Of a stretch of 64,000 bases of DNA, positions 9,894-17,788 are shown one piece after another; the first letter of the stretch is position 1, and each line of letters opens with the position of its first letter. Below the pieces are notes generated by a model. That model was not told the DNA's origin. It ran no database searches and worked only from the letters and a program-made list of their open reading frames with translations. The DNA comes from Haloquadratum walsbyi J07HQW2. GTDB taxonomy: Archaea; Halobacteriota; Halobacteria; Halobacteriales; Haloferacaceae. The translations under genes and the position numbers were made by a program. The stretch lies in assembly GCF_000415985.1 (NCBI RefSeq), contig NZ_KE356561.1, positions 1,069,729 to 1,133,728 of the forward strand, given 5' to 3'.

Positions 9894-10931
9894 ATGGCAA
9901 AAAAAGAGTCAATATCACGCTCGATCCAGAGCTCCACTCTGAAGCCAGAGAGCTGGGACTGAATATCTCAGGTGTCAGCGAGAGGGCTTTGAGACAGTAC
10001 GTTCAAGCTCTCACCAGCGATGAAGAGGTTGTTTTGTCCTTGTCTGCGTCAGAATCACCCGTCGATGACGACCGCGAGCAGTAGGCGTCAGAGCCCTCAC
10101 AGGAGTATGCTGATGCCTCCGTTGATGAGATCATTGCTGATATGAGCAGTACGGCAAAACAGTTCTCAACCGAAGTCAATCGACGCTCGATCAGCATACC
10201 CGATACGTTGGTCGACTGCTTCGTCATGCTGAGAAACCACCTGCAGCTATCAGGAAATGGATATCATCGCGTATATCGAATCAGAGCAGCCAATCAGCGA
10301 TGCTAAACACAAGAATATCCTCTCTGCCGCCCGGGTTTTGTTCCGTGAGTTCGTCGATACCGAGGCTGCCAGCAGCTTCAAGATCCCAAATATCAGCCCG
10401 AATCCAACGTCTGTCCCGACCAAAGATGAGCTACAGACGTTCTACGACGCTATCGATACCCGCCGATACCAGGCGGTCTTCCTGATGTATGCGACCTCAG
10501 GATTACGATCTGCTGAGTTGGTGCAGCTCACAATAGACTATATCACTGAGGAGGATCGGATGCTGATCCCCGACAAGGAATCTGAGAGCAAGCAAACGTG
10601 GGTGTCCTTCTACAACGAGGAGGCAGAAGCGGCGTTTGCGGCATACAACCACAACCGAAAACATGGTGATGATCGATTGTTCCAGGTGAGCAAACCCGCT
10701 GTACTCAAGATGTTCCAGAAGATCTCCGAGGAGTCGGGTGTGAAGATCACCCCGCAGGTACTCCGCCGGTGGTTCGCTTCTGAGATGGCCTCACTGGGCG
10801 TCGATTCAAGCTACATCGATGCCTTTGCTGGTCGAGTTCCTGAATCTGTCTTGGAGAAACACTACCTCGATTACTCTCCTCGTAAGTTGAAACAGATCTA
10901 CGATGATGCTGGGCTCACCGTTCTTGAGTGA
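9894..10931 (+). pseudogene. Broken copy of a CcdA-like / tyrosine recombinase fusion
   Basis: A decayed paralogue of the intact gene at 12044. The N-terminal part (KKRVNITLDPELHSEAREL) is a CcdA-like ribbon-helix-helix segment. It should start at ATG 9894 (MAKK...), but the seven-A run at 9899-9905 puts that ATG out of frame by one base; in the present frame only a GTG at 9878 is available. An in-frame TAG follows at 10082-10084, and a further frame change lies near 10240. The catalytic half is intact from 10257 (224 residues): ATSGLRSAEL holds the first arginine, TPQVLRRWF the second, and EKHYLDYSP the probable tyrosine nucleophile. The stop is five bases from the convergent hicA relic. Confidence 0.82.
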
Positions 10932-10934
10932 CTG

Positions 10935-11202
10935 TCACCGGTTAGTGTCAATCCATTGCTTGAATCTGTTGTAGTCTTTGGCACCGGCTTGGTCAGCAAT
11001 ATTTCTCAGCGTACCTTCGCTGACTTCGTCGTGGAGTGGGACTGGAACCGTTCGGGCGTCAGCATCGTGGTCCTCCGGGGGTTCCCATCGAAGAATTGCG
11101 TGGTCTCCACGGGTACGTTTCCACTCGTAGATTCCACTCGTAGATTCCACTATTCACCATCACTTTCACGATACCCTTCCCGGAAAACGGGGCATACGAC
11201 AT
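10935..11202 (-). pseudogene. hicA: HicA toxin gene disrupted by a 13-bp tandem duplication
   Basis: HicA is a small double-stranded-RNA-binding-fold mRNA interferase neutralised by HicB. The frame from ATG 11202 reads MSYAPFSGKGIVKVMVNSGI, then YEW, and leaves frame. The next frame resumes IYEWKRTRGDHAILRWEPP, holding the GDH catalytic-histidine motif, then TVPVPLHDEVSEGTLRNI to the end. The break coincides exactly with a direct duplication of 13 bases (11125-11137 and 11138-11150). Removing one copy restores a full HicA of about 84 residues. The antitoxin gene hicB lies just upstream on the same strand and is intact. Confidence 0.87.
11125..11150. repeat. 13-bp perfect tandem duplication inside hicA
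   Basis: TCGTAGATTCCAC occurs twice in direct contact (plus strand). The length is not a multiple of three, so it shifts the hicA frame. The unit is preceded by a further CCAC, consistent with replication slippage. Confidence 0.95.
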
Positions 11203-11217
11203 GGCTACTGGAGGGGA

Positions 11218-11472
11218 TTATTCGAAAATCTCTGAGTCTTCAACCGATCCAGAGCTATTCTGTTCTGGATCAATCCCCATGTCTCGAAGTTCCGAATTGC
11301 TTGGAGACTCGCCTTCTCCGTAATATCCTTCGAGTGCTTCATCGAGGTTTTCGAGGGCCTTCTGTCGAGTTTTTCCTTGGCTCGTGACACCTGTCTCTTC
11401 ATCGCTTGCTACCCACCACTCGCCGTCGTCATTGAGCGTGATGGATTGATTGGTGACAGAGTCTGCGCTCAT
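11218..11472 (-). CDS. hicB: HicB-family antitoxin
   Basis: An 84-residue antitoxin with the typical HicB core: N-terminal strand ITLNDDGEWWVASDEETGVTS, then GKTRQKALENLDEALEGYYG, the helix that packs on the partner. Homologues neutralise HicA by binding it and often repress their own operon. The C-terminal tail is short and acidic, without a clear DNA-binding domain. I chose ATG 11472; the ATG at 11490 would add six residues. The order is hicB then hicA, with 15 bases between. Because hicA is broken, this antitoxin is probably an orphan. Confidence 0.85.
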   Translation of the reverse strand: MSADSVTNQSITLNDDGEWWVASDEETGVTSQGKTRQKALENLDEALEGYYGEGESPSNSELRDMGIDPEQNSSGSVEDSEIFE

Positions 11473-11537
11473 TATTCTTGACTGCGTCACAGATAAAATA
11501 ACACTTTGGTTGTCAACTATCCATGTTCGGAGTTTAG

Positions 11538-11843
11538 TTAATTTCCGTAGCGTTTGTGAGCTTCATCGGTTGGAAGTATCTCACGAACCCGAGCTTCGTT
11601 TTATTTGTCATTTATTGTGTAAAATGCAGTATAGCCCCGTCCGATATGGAGTCGATACATTTCTCGTCCATCTACAGGTAGCTTCTCTCGGTCGCCACCT
11701 CCTGATCCGGGACGAGGATACGGATCATCCGCTAGTTGTTTGAGATTATCTCGGACAATCCGATTGGTCTTATCATCGGCGTCAGCTAGAAATTCGCGTG
11801 GCTGATCCCCAACAAGACACTGAAACCCACGGTTATACCTCAT
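11538..11843 (-). pseudogene. RelE/ParE-family toxin, frameshifted near the 3' end
   Basis: The main frame reads EFLADADDKTNRIVRDNLKQL, then REKLPVDGREMYRLHIGRGYTAFYTI and stops at NDK (11601). The conserved end of the family, here EARVREILPTDEAHKRYGN, continues at once in another frame to TAA at 11538-11540. A single-base indel near 11600 would restore a full-length toxin of about 100 residues. RelE/ParE toxins cleave mRNA on the ribosome or poison gyrase; the subgroup is unclear. The N-terminal part (MRYNRGFQCLVGDQP) is also unlike the usual strand and may be altered. It overlaps the end of the antitoxin relic. Confidence 0.75.
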
Positions 11844-12016
11844 CGAGCGGCACGAAATCGTCGTCATCAGTTCGGTCGAGTAACTCTCGTTTCCATTTGC
11901 TTGGTCTCGATCAGTTCTTTCACAACATCATCCCACGTCTCTCCCGCTCCTTTGAGTTCGTCCAGATCTTCGAAGGTCCCCTCACGGAGAGGAATCCGCT
12001 TTGTGGCCTTTGACAT
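11833..12016 (-). pseudogene. RelB-like antitoxin partner, frameshifted
   Basis: Starting at ATG 12016, the frame reads MSKATKRIPLREGTFEDLDE, then LKGAGETWDDVVKELIE, a short ribbon-helix-helix-like antitoxin of a kind common in haloarchaea. It ends early at TGA 11867-11869 with the unrelated tail TKQMETRVTRPN. In another frame the expected acidic tail SKWKRELLDRTDDDDFVPLD continues to TAA at 11833-11835, overlapping the toxin start. One indel near 11900 explains both. The early stop could alternatively be a natural shorter antitoxin, but the coherent downstream tail argues against that. Confidence 0.65.
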
Positions 12017-12043
12017 ATTTACAAGATTACACACTCACCTCCG

Positions 12044-13069
12044 ATGAACAAGAAGCGAACCAACATCTCGCTCCAACCGAACGTATACAAAAAAGCGAAA
12101 CAACTTGGAATTAATATCTCCCAGACAGCTGAAGAAGCCCTCCAAATCCGGATTGAAAGTGCTCACAGTGGTCCGATAGCTGACGGCACACCAGCACCAC
12201 TCGGGATTACGCTCGCCCACATGGACGCAGCGCGGATTATCAACACCACTTCTGACGACCTTGACCCCGAGCAATTCCTCGAAGAGTTCGAGCAGGCCTG
12301 CGAAGTTGACTGGGATCTAGCCGAGCGAACGACGAGAGATCGAGCTCGGTATGCGCGAAAACTCGTCGACTTCCTTGATGACCACCCGTTGACGGCCTCT
12401 GAACAGGATCTTCGCAACTTCCTCCAGCAATACGAGGATCAGAATTGCGTCAAGACAGTCCGTATCATCTACGGGCGGTTCTACGATCCCGACCTCGCTG
12501 AGAACTTCAAAATCAAGAACCCGCCTCCGACGCCGACAAAAGCACCCAGCAAAGAGGAATTACAAGCTGTCTACCATGAGCTCGATGCTGGAGAAGAACA
12601 GGCCGCCCTCTTGTTGATGGCTACGTCTGGTCTCCGACGCAGCGAGATTCTTGATCTTACGCCGAAGAATTTCGACCTAGAAAACCGGGGAGTGTACCCA
12701 CAGAAAGCGGACGGACAAACGACCAAACAGCAGTGGATGTCGTTTTACAGCCCGGATGCGGAACGGAAACTTCACGACGAGTACGACTTCGACCAGATGG
12801 ACTCGGATGAGCCACTGTTTACCCGTCACAAGTCGACCTTCACGCATAATTTCGCCGATGCAAGTGAGGAGGCCGATACAATGCGGATCACCCCGCAGGT
12901 GCTTCGGGTCTGGTTCTGTCAAGAGATGAGCAGTCTCGGTGTCGCTGATCGGCATATCGATGCGTTCTGTGGCCGAACCTCCCGATCCGTGCTTGCAAAT
13001 CACTACTCGGATTACACGCCAGAGAATCTCCAGAAAATCTACGAGGATGCTGGGATCTCGGTGTTATGA
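12044..13069 (+). CDS. Intact CcdA-like domain fused to a tyrosine recombinase
   Basis: A 341-residue protein. Residues 1-36 (MNKKRTNISLQPNVYKKAKQ) match CcdA-type ribbon-helix-helix antitoxin segments. Residues about 55-150 form a SAM-like core-binding domain. Residues 165-341 are the catalytic domain: Arg198 in ATSGLRRSEI, Lys228 as the likely hairpin lysine, Arg288 in TPQVLRVWF where most recombinases have HxLR, and Tyr321 in ANHYSDYTP as probable nucleophile. The box II histidine replaced by threonine recalls archaeal virus and plasmid integrases. It is divergent from the RelBE-like relic (27 bases between starts). Its broken paralogue lies 2 kb upstream on the same strand. It could integrate an element or invert DNA; no att site was found. 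Confidence 0.85.
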   Translation: MNKKRTNISLQPNVYKKAKQLGINISQTAEEALQIRIESAHSGPIADGTPAPLGITLAHMDAARIINTTSDDLDPEQFLEEFEQACEVDWDLAERTTRDRARYARKLVDFLDDHPLTASEQDLRNFLQQYEDQNCVKTVRIIYGRFYDPDLAENFKIKNPPPTPTKAPSKEELQAVYHELDAGEEQAALLLMATSGLRRSEILDLTPKNFDLENRGVYPQKADGQTTKQQWMSFYSPDAERKLHDEYDFDQMDSDEPLFTRHKSTFTHNFADASEEADTMRITPQVLRVWFCQEMSSLGVADRHIDAFCGRTSRSVLANHYSDYTPENLQKIYEDAGISVL

Positions 13070-13141
13070 CAAAATGTGCATTTATAACAGATCAGTAAAT
13101 TTGCACAGAAATTACAAAATGTTATCATGTCCTTCTATTGA

Positions 13142-13318
13142 ATGATGTCTAAAACTCTGAAGACACGCGATCATCATGGGGCAGATTCTTTGGATATCAT
13201 AATCCCTGTTGACGCTGTTCGAGAATATGATATCAACCAAGGCGACGTTTTTGAACTCGAAGCTGAGGAACAAGACGGTGATGTTATTCTCCGATATCGA
13301 CGAGTGTATGAAAGCTAA
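13142..13318 (+). CDS. Small AbrB/SpoVT-like DNA-binding protein
   Basis: A 58-residue protein (two adjacent ATGs, 13142 and 13145). The central part SLDIIIPVDAVREYDINQGD followed by VFELEAEEQDGDVILRYRRV matches the swapped-hairpin AbrB pattern (hydrophobic strand, IP-A, GD-F-hydrophobic). Such proteins are transition-state regulators or VapB/MazE-type antitoxins. No toxin gene sits next to it, so a regulator role is as likely as an orphan antitoxin. It lies 72 bases after the intact recombinase on the same strand. Confidence 0.65.
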   Translation: MMSKTLKTRDHHGADSLDIIIPVDAVREYDINQGDVFELEAEEQDGDVILRYRRVYES

Positions 13319-13417
13319 TTTTACCATCAGTCAGTGGCTGACTGTAACTCTGGAACGATCTAATTACAATTGTCACCGGGATTGCTCTGGCAATAGATCA
13401 GGAGAACATTGAGCCCG

Positions 13418-13801
13418 ATGAACAACGATGGACCACAAGGGTATGAGCGAGAGTTCACTACAGTCATCAACCGCCGTTCTCAAATTCGAATCGGTTTATC
13501 GACCGAGAAGGCCGATGTGATGCGGTTTTTTGTCCAACTAGAATACTGGCGTGATGGTGGCTGGATGGAAGTAGTCAGATTTGCCCACAACCCTAACACG
13601 GAGTTCGGTCACGATATTACGGAAGATGGACTCCACATGGATATCTACCGAGATGGAGAGAAATACCATGTAAGAGAGGACTTCCCAGCGGTGAAATTAA
13701 ACTGCGCCCCCACGCTATTGTATGGTATATATCCGAGAGCACGCGGATCGCACACTCAGGAGATTCAAGAATGGCACAACGTGAACGCGAACGACCGATG
13801 A
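13418..13801 (+). CDS. Haloarchaeal protein of unknown function (DUF7718-like)
   Basis: A 127-residue soluble protein; the start is taken at ATG 13418 (a TTG nine bases upstream is possible). The sequence is beta-rich: FTTVINRRSQIRIGLSTEKA, then VMRFFVQLEYWRDGGWMEVVRF, DGLHMDIYRDGEK. A pattern of this type is common as a small gene in haloarchaeal mobile or virus-derived regions. No catalytic motif is visible. It overlaps the next gene by 31 bases, suggesting translational coupling. Family assignment is from memory of the pattern, so the name is tentative. Confidence 0.6.
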   Translation: MNNDGPQGYEREFTTVINRRSQIRIGLSTEKADVMRFFVQLEYWRDGGWMEVVRFAHNPNTEFGHDITEDGLHMDIYRDGEKYHVREDFPAVKLNCAPTLLYGIYPRARGSHTQEIQEWHNVNANDR

Positions 13802-13947
13802 CAGACGAAGAGATCGACGATATAGCCGCGGCTGCCGATGAGCTTGGAGAACGGGTTGTCAACGCTCTCGAAGCGGAGACAGGGCGCGACGCTGAGGAGT
13901 TTGATGTCGATCCAGACGATTACGAGTTCCCGGGCTCAGATTCCTGA
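13771..13947 (+). CDS. Small acidic protein of unknown function
   Basis: A 58-residue frame from ATG 13771 to TGA 13945-13947, overlapping the preceding gene. It reads MAQRERERPMTDEEIDDIAA, then ADELGERVVNALEAETG, ending in an Asp/Glu-rich tail (EEFDVDPDDYEFP). It is a predicted helix with a basic N-terminus. Genes of this form often follow DUF7718-like genes in haloarchaea, which supports a paired role. No known domain is recognised; it resembles acidic partner proteins in shape only. Confidence 0.6.
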   Translation: MAQRERERPMTDEEIDDIAAAADELGERVVNALEAETGRDAEEFDVDPDDYEFPGSDS

Positions 13948-14145
13948 CTACGTTGTTCATTGTCGCGGCGGTTGCAGACTCTTTATTCCAAAGTCGCTCT
14001 TCGGTGATTGTCGGTGATGCTTAGTATCAAAACTGAGATTATGCGGATTCTATCTTTCCGAAATTAGGGGAACTCGGAAATTGAGCCTCCTATATCGGTA
14101 GTTTTTCTGCTCTAACCCTTGCTCAGAGCATAGATTTATGCTTCA

Positions 14146-14173
14146 ATTTCCGGTAATTAGAATTACCGGAAAT
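14146..14173. promoter_or_regulatory. Perfect 13-bp inverted repeat overlapping the integrase start codon
   Basis: ATTTCCGGTAATT (14146-14158), a two-base AG loop, then the exact reverse complement (14161-14173). The start codon of the following recombinase gene is 14172-14174, inside the right arm. Degenerate half-sites (TTTCCGAAATT and CTCGGAAATTG) lie about 75-110 bases upstream. This could be an operator for a dimeric repressor, a recombinase core site, or an mRNA hairpin hiding the start codon. Confidence 0.7.
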
Positions 14174-14784
14174 GAATTTGCAAGAGCATGAGATTAAAGA
14201 CGGGTTCAAACTGTGGTTATCTGAGCAAGAAGTTACCTCCCTGCTCGATCAAGCGATACATCCGAAGGCAAGAATTGCATTTGGGTTAGCTGCTCGATCA
14301 GGCTTAAGAAGCCATGAAATTACTGAGGTATATCCTGAGAATATTGTTGATACTGATGCAGGTTCTATGATCAGGGTTGAGCATGGAAAGGGTGACAAAT
14401 TTCGAGAGACTCCGATACCTCCTGAGCTAAAGACAACAATAGAGACTGCTGTTGAGTTTCGAGAACAGGGAGTAAATGAGCCTGTGATTCTCAACACAAA
14501 GGGTAATTCTTGCTCTACGCGCACGTTAAGGAATTGGTTAACTGAGACAAGAGAGAAGCTAGCTGATCGAGGGCAAGACAAGTACTGGAATGAAATGAGG
14601 TTAATCTGCATGACCTAAGACGCACATGGGCTACGTCATTAGCTTCGAAAGATGTTGATGCTCTCGTTTGCTGCGATTGGGGTGGGGGGGTTGGGAAGAC
14701 CTAGAAGTGTTCCTTAGCGCATACAGGGGCACATATTCGCCTGAGGCTCAGAGGCGTGAGAGAAATAAGGTTGAGTGGTTATGA
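14172..14784 (+). pseudogene. Tyrosine recombinase (XerC/D-like integrase) relic with two frameshifts
   Basis: The first frame (14172-14618) shows AARSGLRSHEI with the first catalytic arginine, VEHGKGDKFRETPIP with the hairpin lysine, and NTKGNSCSTRTLRNWL. It ends at ICMT, while the other frame continues HDLRRTWATSLASKDV, holding the box II HxLR. A second break falls in a seven-G run at 14684-14690. After it GWEDLEVFLSAYRGTYSPEA carries the probable tyrosine nucleophile and runs to TGA 14782-14784. Composition is visibly AT-richer than the recombinases at 9.9 and 12 kb, so the source differs. The N-terminal core-binding domain is missing. Confidence 0.8.
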
Positions 14785-14889
14785 GCCTAGCAGCTGATGA
14801 TGAGATTTCGGATTAACACGAAACACAAAAATAAGCTGCTGGTGGATTTTCTCGAGGTCAGTTCTTAGAATAACCGACGAGGAATGATT

Positions 14890-15387
14890 TTACTCTATGA
14901 GTTCCTCTTGATCGAGTTCTAGCTCCAGCTCCTGCTCCTGATCAGCTTGAGTTTGAGTCTCTGTGAGATTGAGATTCTCAGGAGGAGCCTCTAGATATGT
15001 GCGTGTCGCAATATCATAGACTAGGATATTGTGATTAGCGAATTGTCACCAAAAATACAGAACATGACAACAGACGTCATCAAATTCATATCCTTTGCAT
15101 TGGCAATCGCTGAGAATCTGCGATTCATGCTCCTGAGTCTCAACATAAAAAGTAACTCTGTAATCTCCTCCGATTGAGCCATTTGCGCGAGGGAGTGAGA
15201 TTTGCCATTGCCCCGGATTAACAGAGCCGATAATTGAGGTATATCTCTGTGCTCTCCGCCATGAGCTTGTATCCTCAAATCTTTCAGGGAGAGTTAGTTG
15301 ATCAGTTTGAGAGAGCAGATCAATGAGTAGTTGATTATGCGCGTGTTCGTTTTCGGGTATTTCGCGGTGTATTCGATTGATTGACAT
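14890..15387 (-). pseudogene. SWIM zinc-finger protein gene with an in-frame TGA
   Basis: From ATG 15387 (or 15429) the protein reads through a helical region (NQLLIDLLSQTDQLTLPERF), then VTFYVETQEHESQI and DCQCKGYEFDDVCCHVLYFW, which fits the SWIM zinc-finger pattern CxCx(n)CxH. SWIM domains bind DNA or proteins. TGA stops it at 15046-15048, six residues after the finger. The same frame stays open for another 51 codons to TAA at 14890-14892, with a strongly acidic Gln/Glu/Leu-rich end (ADQEQELELELDQEELIE), so the stop looks premature. The upstream half of the protein would still be made. It may derive from a virus or plasmid, as its neighbours do. Confidence 0.65.
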
Positions 15388-16635
15388 TTGTATTAGTTTT
15401 CTAAGTATTGCATACTGCATTGTGCACATTGCATCAAAAAAGAGAGCCTCTAGGACTATCTCTGTCGATATAAGAGAGGTTACTTGTGTAGCTACAGTGG
15501 ATTGACACCGTATGTGACCTGTTTATGTGTGTGTATACTTTATATTACTACTAATCTACTGTAGTTACACAAATAACTCAATATTACTGATCACGATATT
15601 CCCTGGTGCGACTATAATGATTCTACGGCATACGAACGTCATGAAAAATCTATTTAATATAAGTAGTCCCCAATATATGATGTGCCTAGATCACACGCTG
15701 GATGAAAAATAATTGTATAGAGAAATAGGACAACACACTCTATCCTTCGAGTTACTGAGATGAACTACTCGGACGCTTACTGAACGTGCATTGAGTGAAA
15801 CCGTGGAGTCGAGACCAATGACTCTGGGACACCTAGCCTGTAGAAGGGGTAATGTCAACCCTTACTCAGGGGTTAAGCTCAATAGAACCATGATCTAGTG
15901 TATTAAGCACCGGTATCAATTTTCGCTTTCGATCATACCAGACATATCAGTGCAGCAGCGCACCGGGTCAGGTCTGAGCGAGTAAGTTCACCTTTGAGTG
16001 GGACATAAACATGACAACGGAGAGAGGTGGTAAATATACAACCGAAAGGTTGCTCACGCTACACACAGTGACTTTGATCAGGTATCTTGCTCTCGCCTCC
16101 ATGGTGGAGTTAAACTATCTTATTATTATTCTCTCAGGTGTGCATTGGGGTGTGTTTCCTGCTGTTCAGGTATGATTGATATTGACCTCAAGACTATCCA
16201 TTTAATGGGCTTGGATCCGCCATCATAGAAGAGATTAAAACTAGATATTGGATCGTCATGCTGTCATCGCGCTTTGATCTCAGTCGCCGGCTCCGTATAA
16301 CTAATTAACTCGGGTTATGTTTTGCATTTTTTATATTAATATAAAATTTGTATAGTATTAGACGGCAAATCGATCATAAATTACTTTTCGCAACTGCATA
16401 TACTAAACTTGATGATGCAGAAATGCCGTATCCCGATTAATAGATAGGCTACATCTACAGATATCAAGGCGAGTGCCTCAGGGCTTGACTCCGAGAGGGT
16501 GAAGCCGACATGAAATGACGCTACATGTCTATGTCTTCTCAAAAAAATACAGTCAGAAAACCTTACAGATAGGTTAAAGATCTTCATCCAATGCTGGCTG
16601 CGACAGTCTAGAAATGTGACCCCTCTCACCATCCG
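15388..16635. other. AT-rich stretch without a supported gene
   Basis: Many stops in all frames and no domain resemblance. Short open frames (for example 16381-16632 minus) have no coherent start or neighbour. It is likely degraded mobile DNA. Confidence 0.5.
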
Positions 16636-16820
16636 CTACTGGCGGTGCGGCAGGGACAAGCGGTTTCACTGGGAGCTGGTGTAGACCCCGACTCCTCACA
16701 GAAAACGAGAAGGTCGGGGTCGGGAGGAATTGACTGAAATTCGCCTGCGGGTGCGGGTGCGGTGTTGATCTAAAACTGTGAAGCTTCGGCTTGGGACTTG
16801 TCCCCAGGGTACTTCACAAA
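16636..16820 (+). other. GC-rich patch with nested hairpins (candidate structured RNA or transposon right end)
   Basis: Inside AT-rich DNA lies a GC-rich block with a perfect 9-bp hairpin (GACCCCGAC 16684-16692, GTCGGGGTC 16713-16721). About 55 bases later is a compact cluster. TGTGAAG (16777-16783) pairs with CTTCACA (16812-16818). Between them AAGC-TTCG-GCTT is a small stem with a UUCG-type loop (its AAG overlaps the outer arm), and GGGAC-TTG-TCCC-type arms (GGGAC 16793-16797, GTCCC 16800-16804) form a second stem. The layout recalls a right end of an IS200/IS605 element without its gene. Folding is read by eye. Confidence 0.45.
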
Positions 16821-17788
16821 TCATAGCATGCATTCTTTTTATAACGATTATAACATTACACTCATCGGAAAGCTTGATACCGTCGTTGTATTTTATTAAT
16901 TCATATCCCTACGACTGTCGAGTTCAGTCAACTCAGAATATTCGTGAATCCGATAATGATAGCCGTCTTTCTTGACGAGTGTAAACTGATATTTGTCTAT
17001 TCACTATGCTACCGTTCATGTAAGTGCAAAACGCGAGTGACTGCATTTCTGGAAAATATATCCGAGAACAGCCATCTCAATATGGGTAACGATTGTTTCA
17101 AAGTAGCAATTTTGGAACGAGAGAGTTATTGAATTGAATTATGAGCGCTAGCGCTTAGATTCATCTGTCTGAGTTCCTATTTTGAATGCTATCTAACTTG
17201 AGATGGTCGGTACCTAGCCAGTGACACTCAGGAACGTGCATATCTTAAAATTGGAACCATGCGATATTTGATATTTAAACATATCTGAAACGAGAACATA
17301 AGAATAATACTGTTTTTGATGTCGTATTTGACGATGACACGAAGCCGTATGTGGTCTCAAGAAGCATTTCTCCGATACAGTCTCTGATTCTACCATAACA
17401 CATATTATACTAGAGCCGGGTCGCTATCGAGCGCCTCTATGGGCAAATAGCACGGTGAACAGGTCAATTTGTAGTACGCTTCATCGAAATATTGTTCCTC
17501 GCCAGAGCATTCTTTCTGTAATCAATTCAGTTGAGTAATATTATCTCTATATGAATGTGAGATGAAATACTATATCAGACATATATATCGTATGTCGCTA
17601 TATCAAATTGTTAGATGGCAAGGTGAAACTACACTGGGTCTAGGAGGGCTGTGATGCGTAGTCTCAGCCGAATCAGTGAACAGAAACTGCTTCAGATCAC
17701 CCTTCGTTCGCGTCTTCGTATCGTACCAACGGTCAGACCGTCGTTTTCTTGAGATTCTTGATAGCGCTGACCCAGACTGAACATTCTA
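16821..17788. other. AT-rich stretch without a supported gene
   Basis: No coherent protein and no RNA gene recognised. Composition becomes more GC-rich from about 17630, where the transposase relic region begins. Confidence 0.45.

Noticed and set aside
16381-16632. 83-codon reverse frame in the gene-poor stretch
   Set aside because: No domain, poor start context and non-acidic composition.
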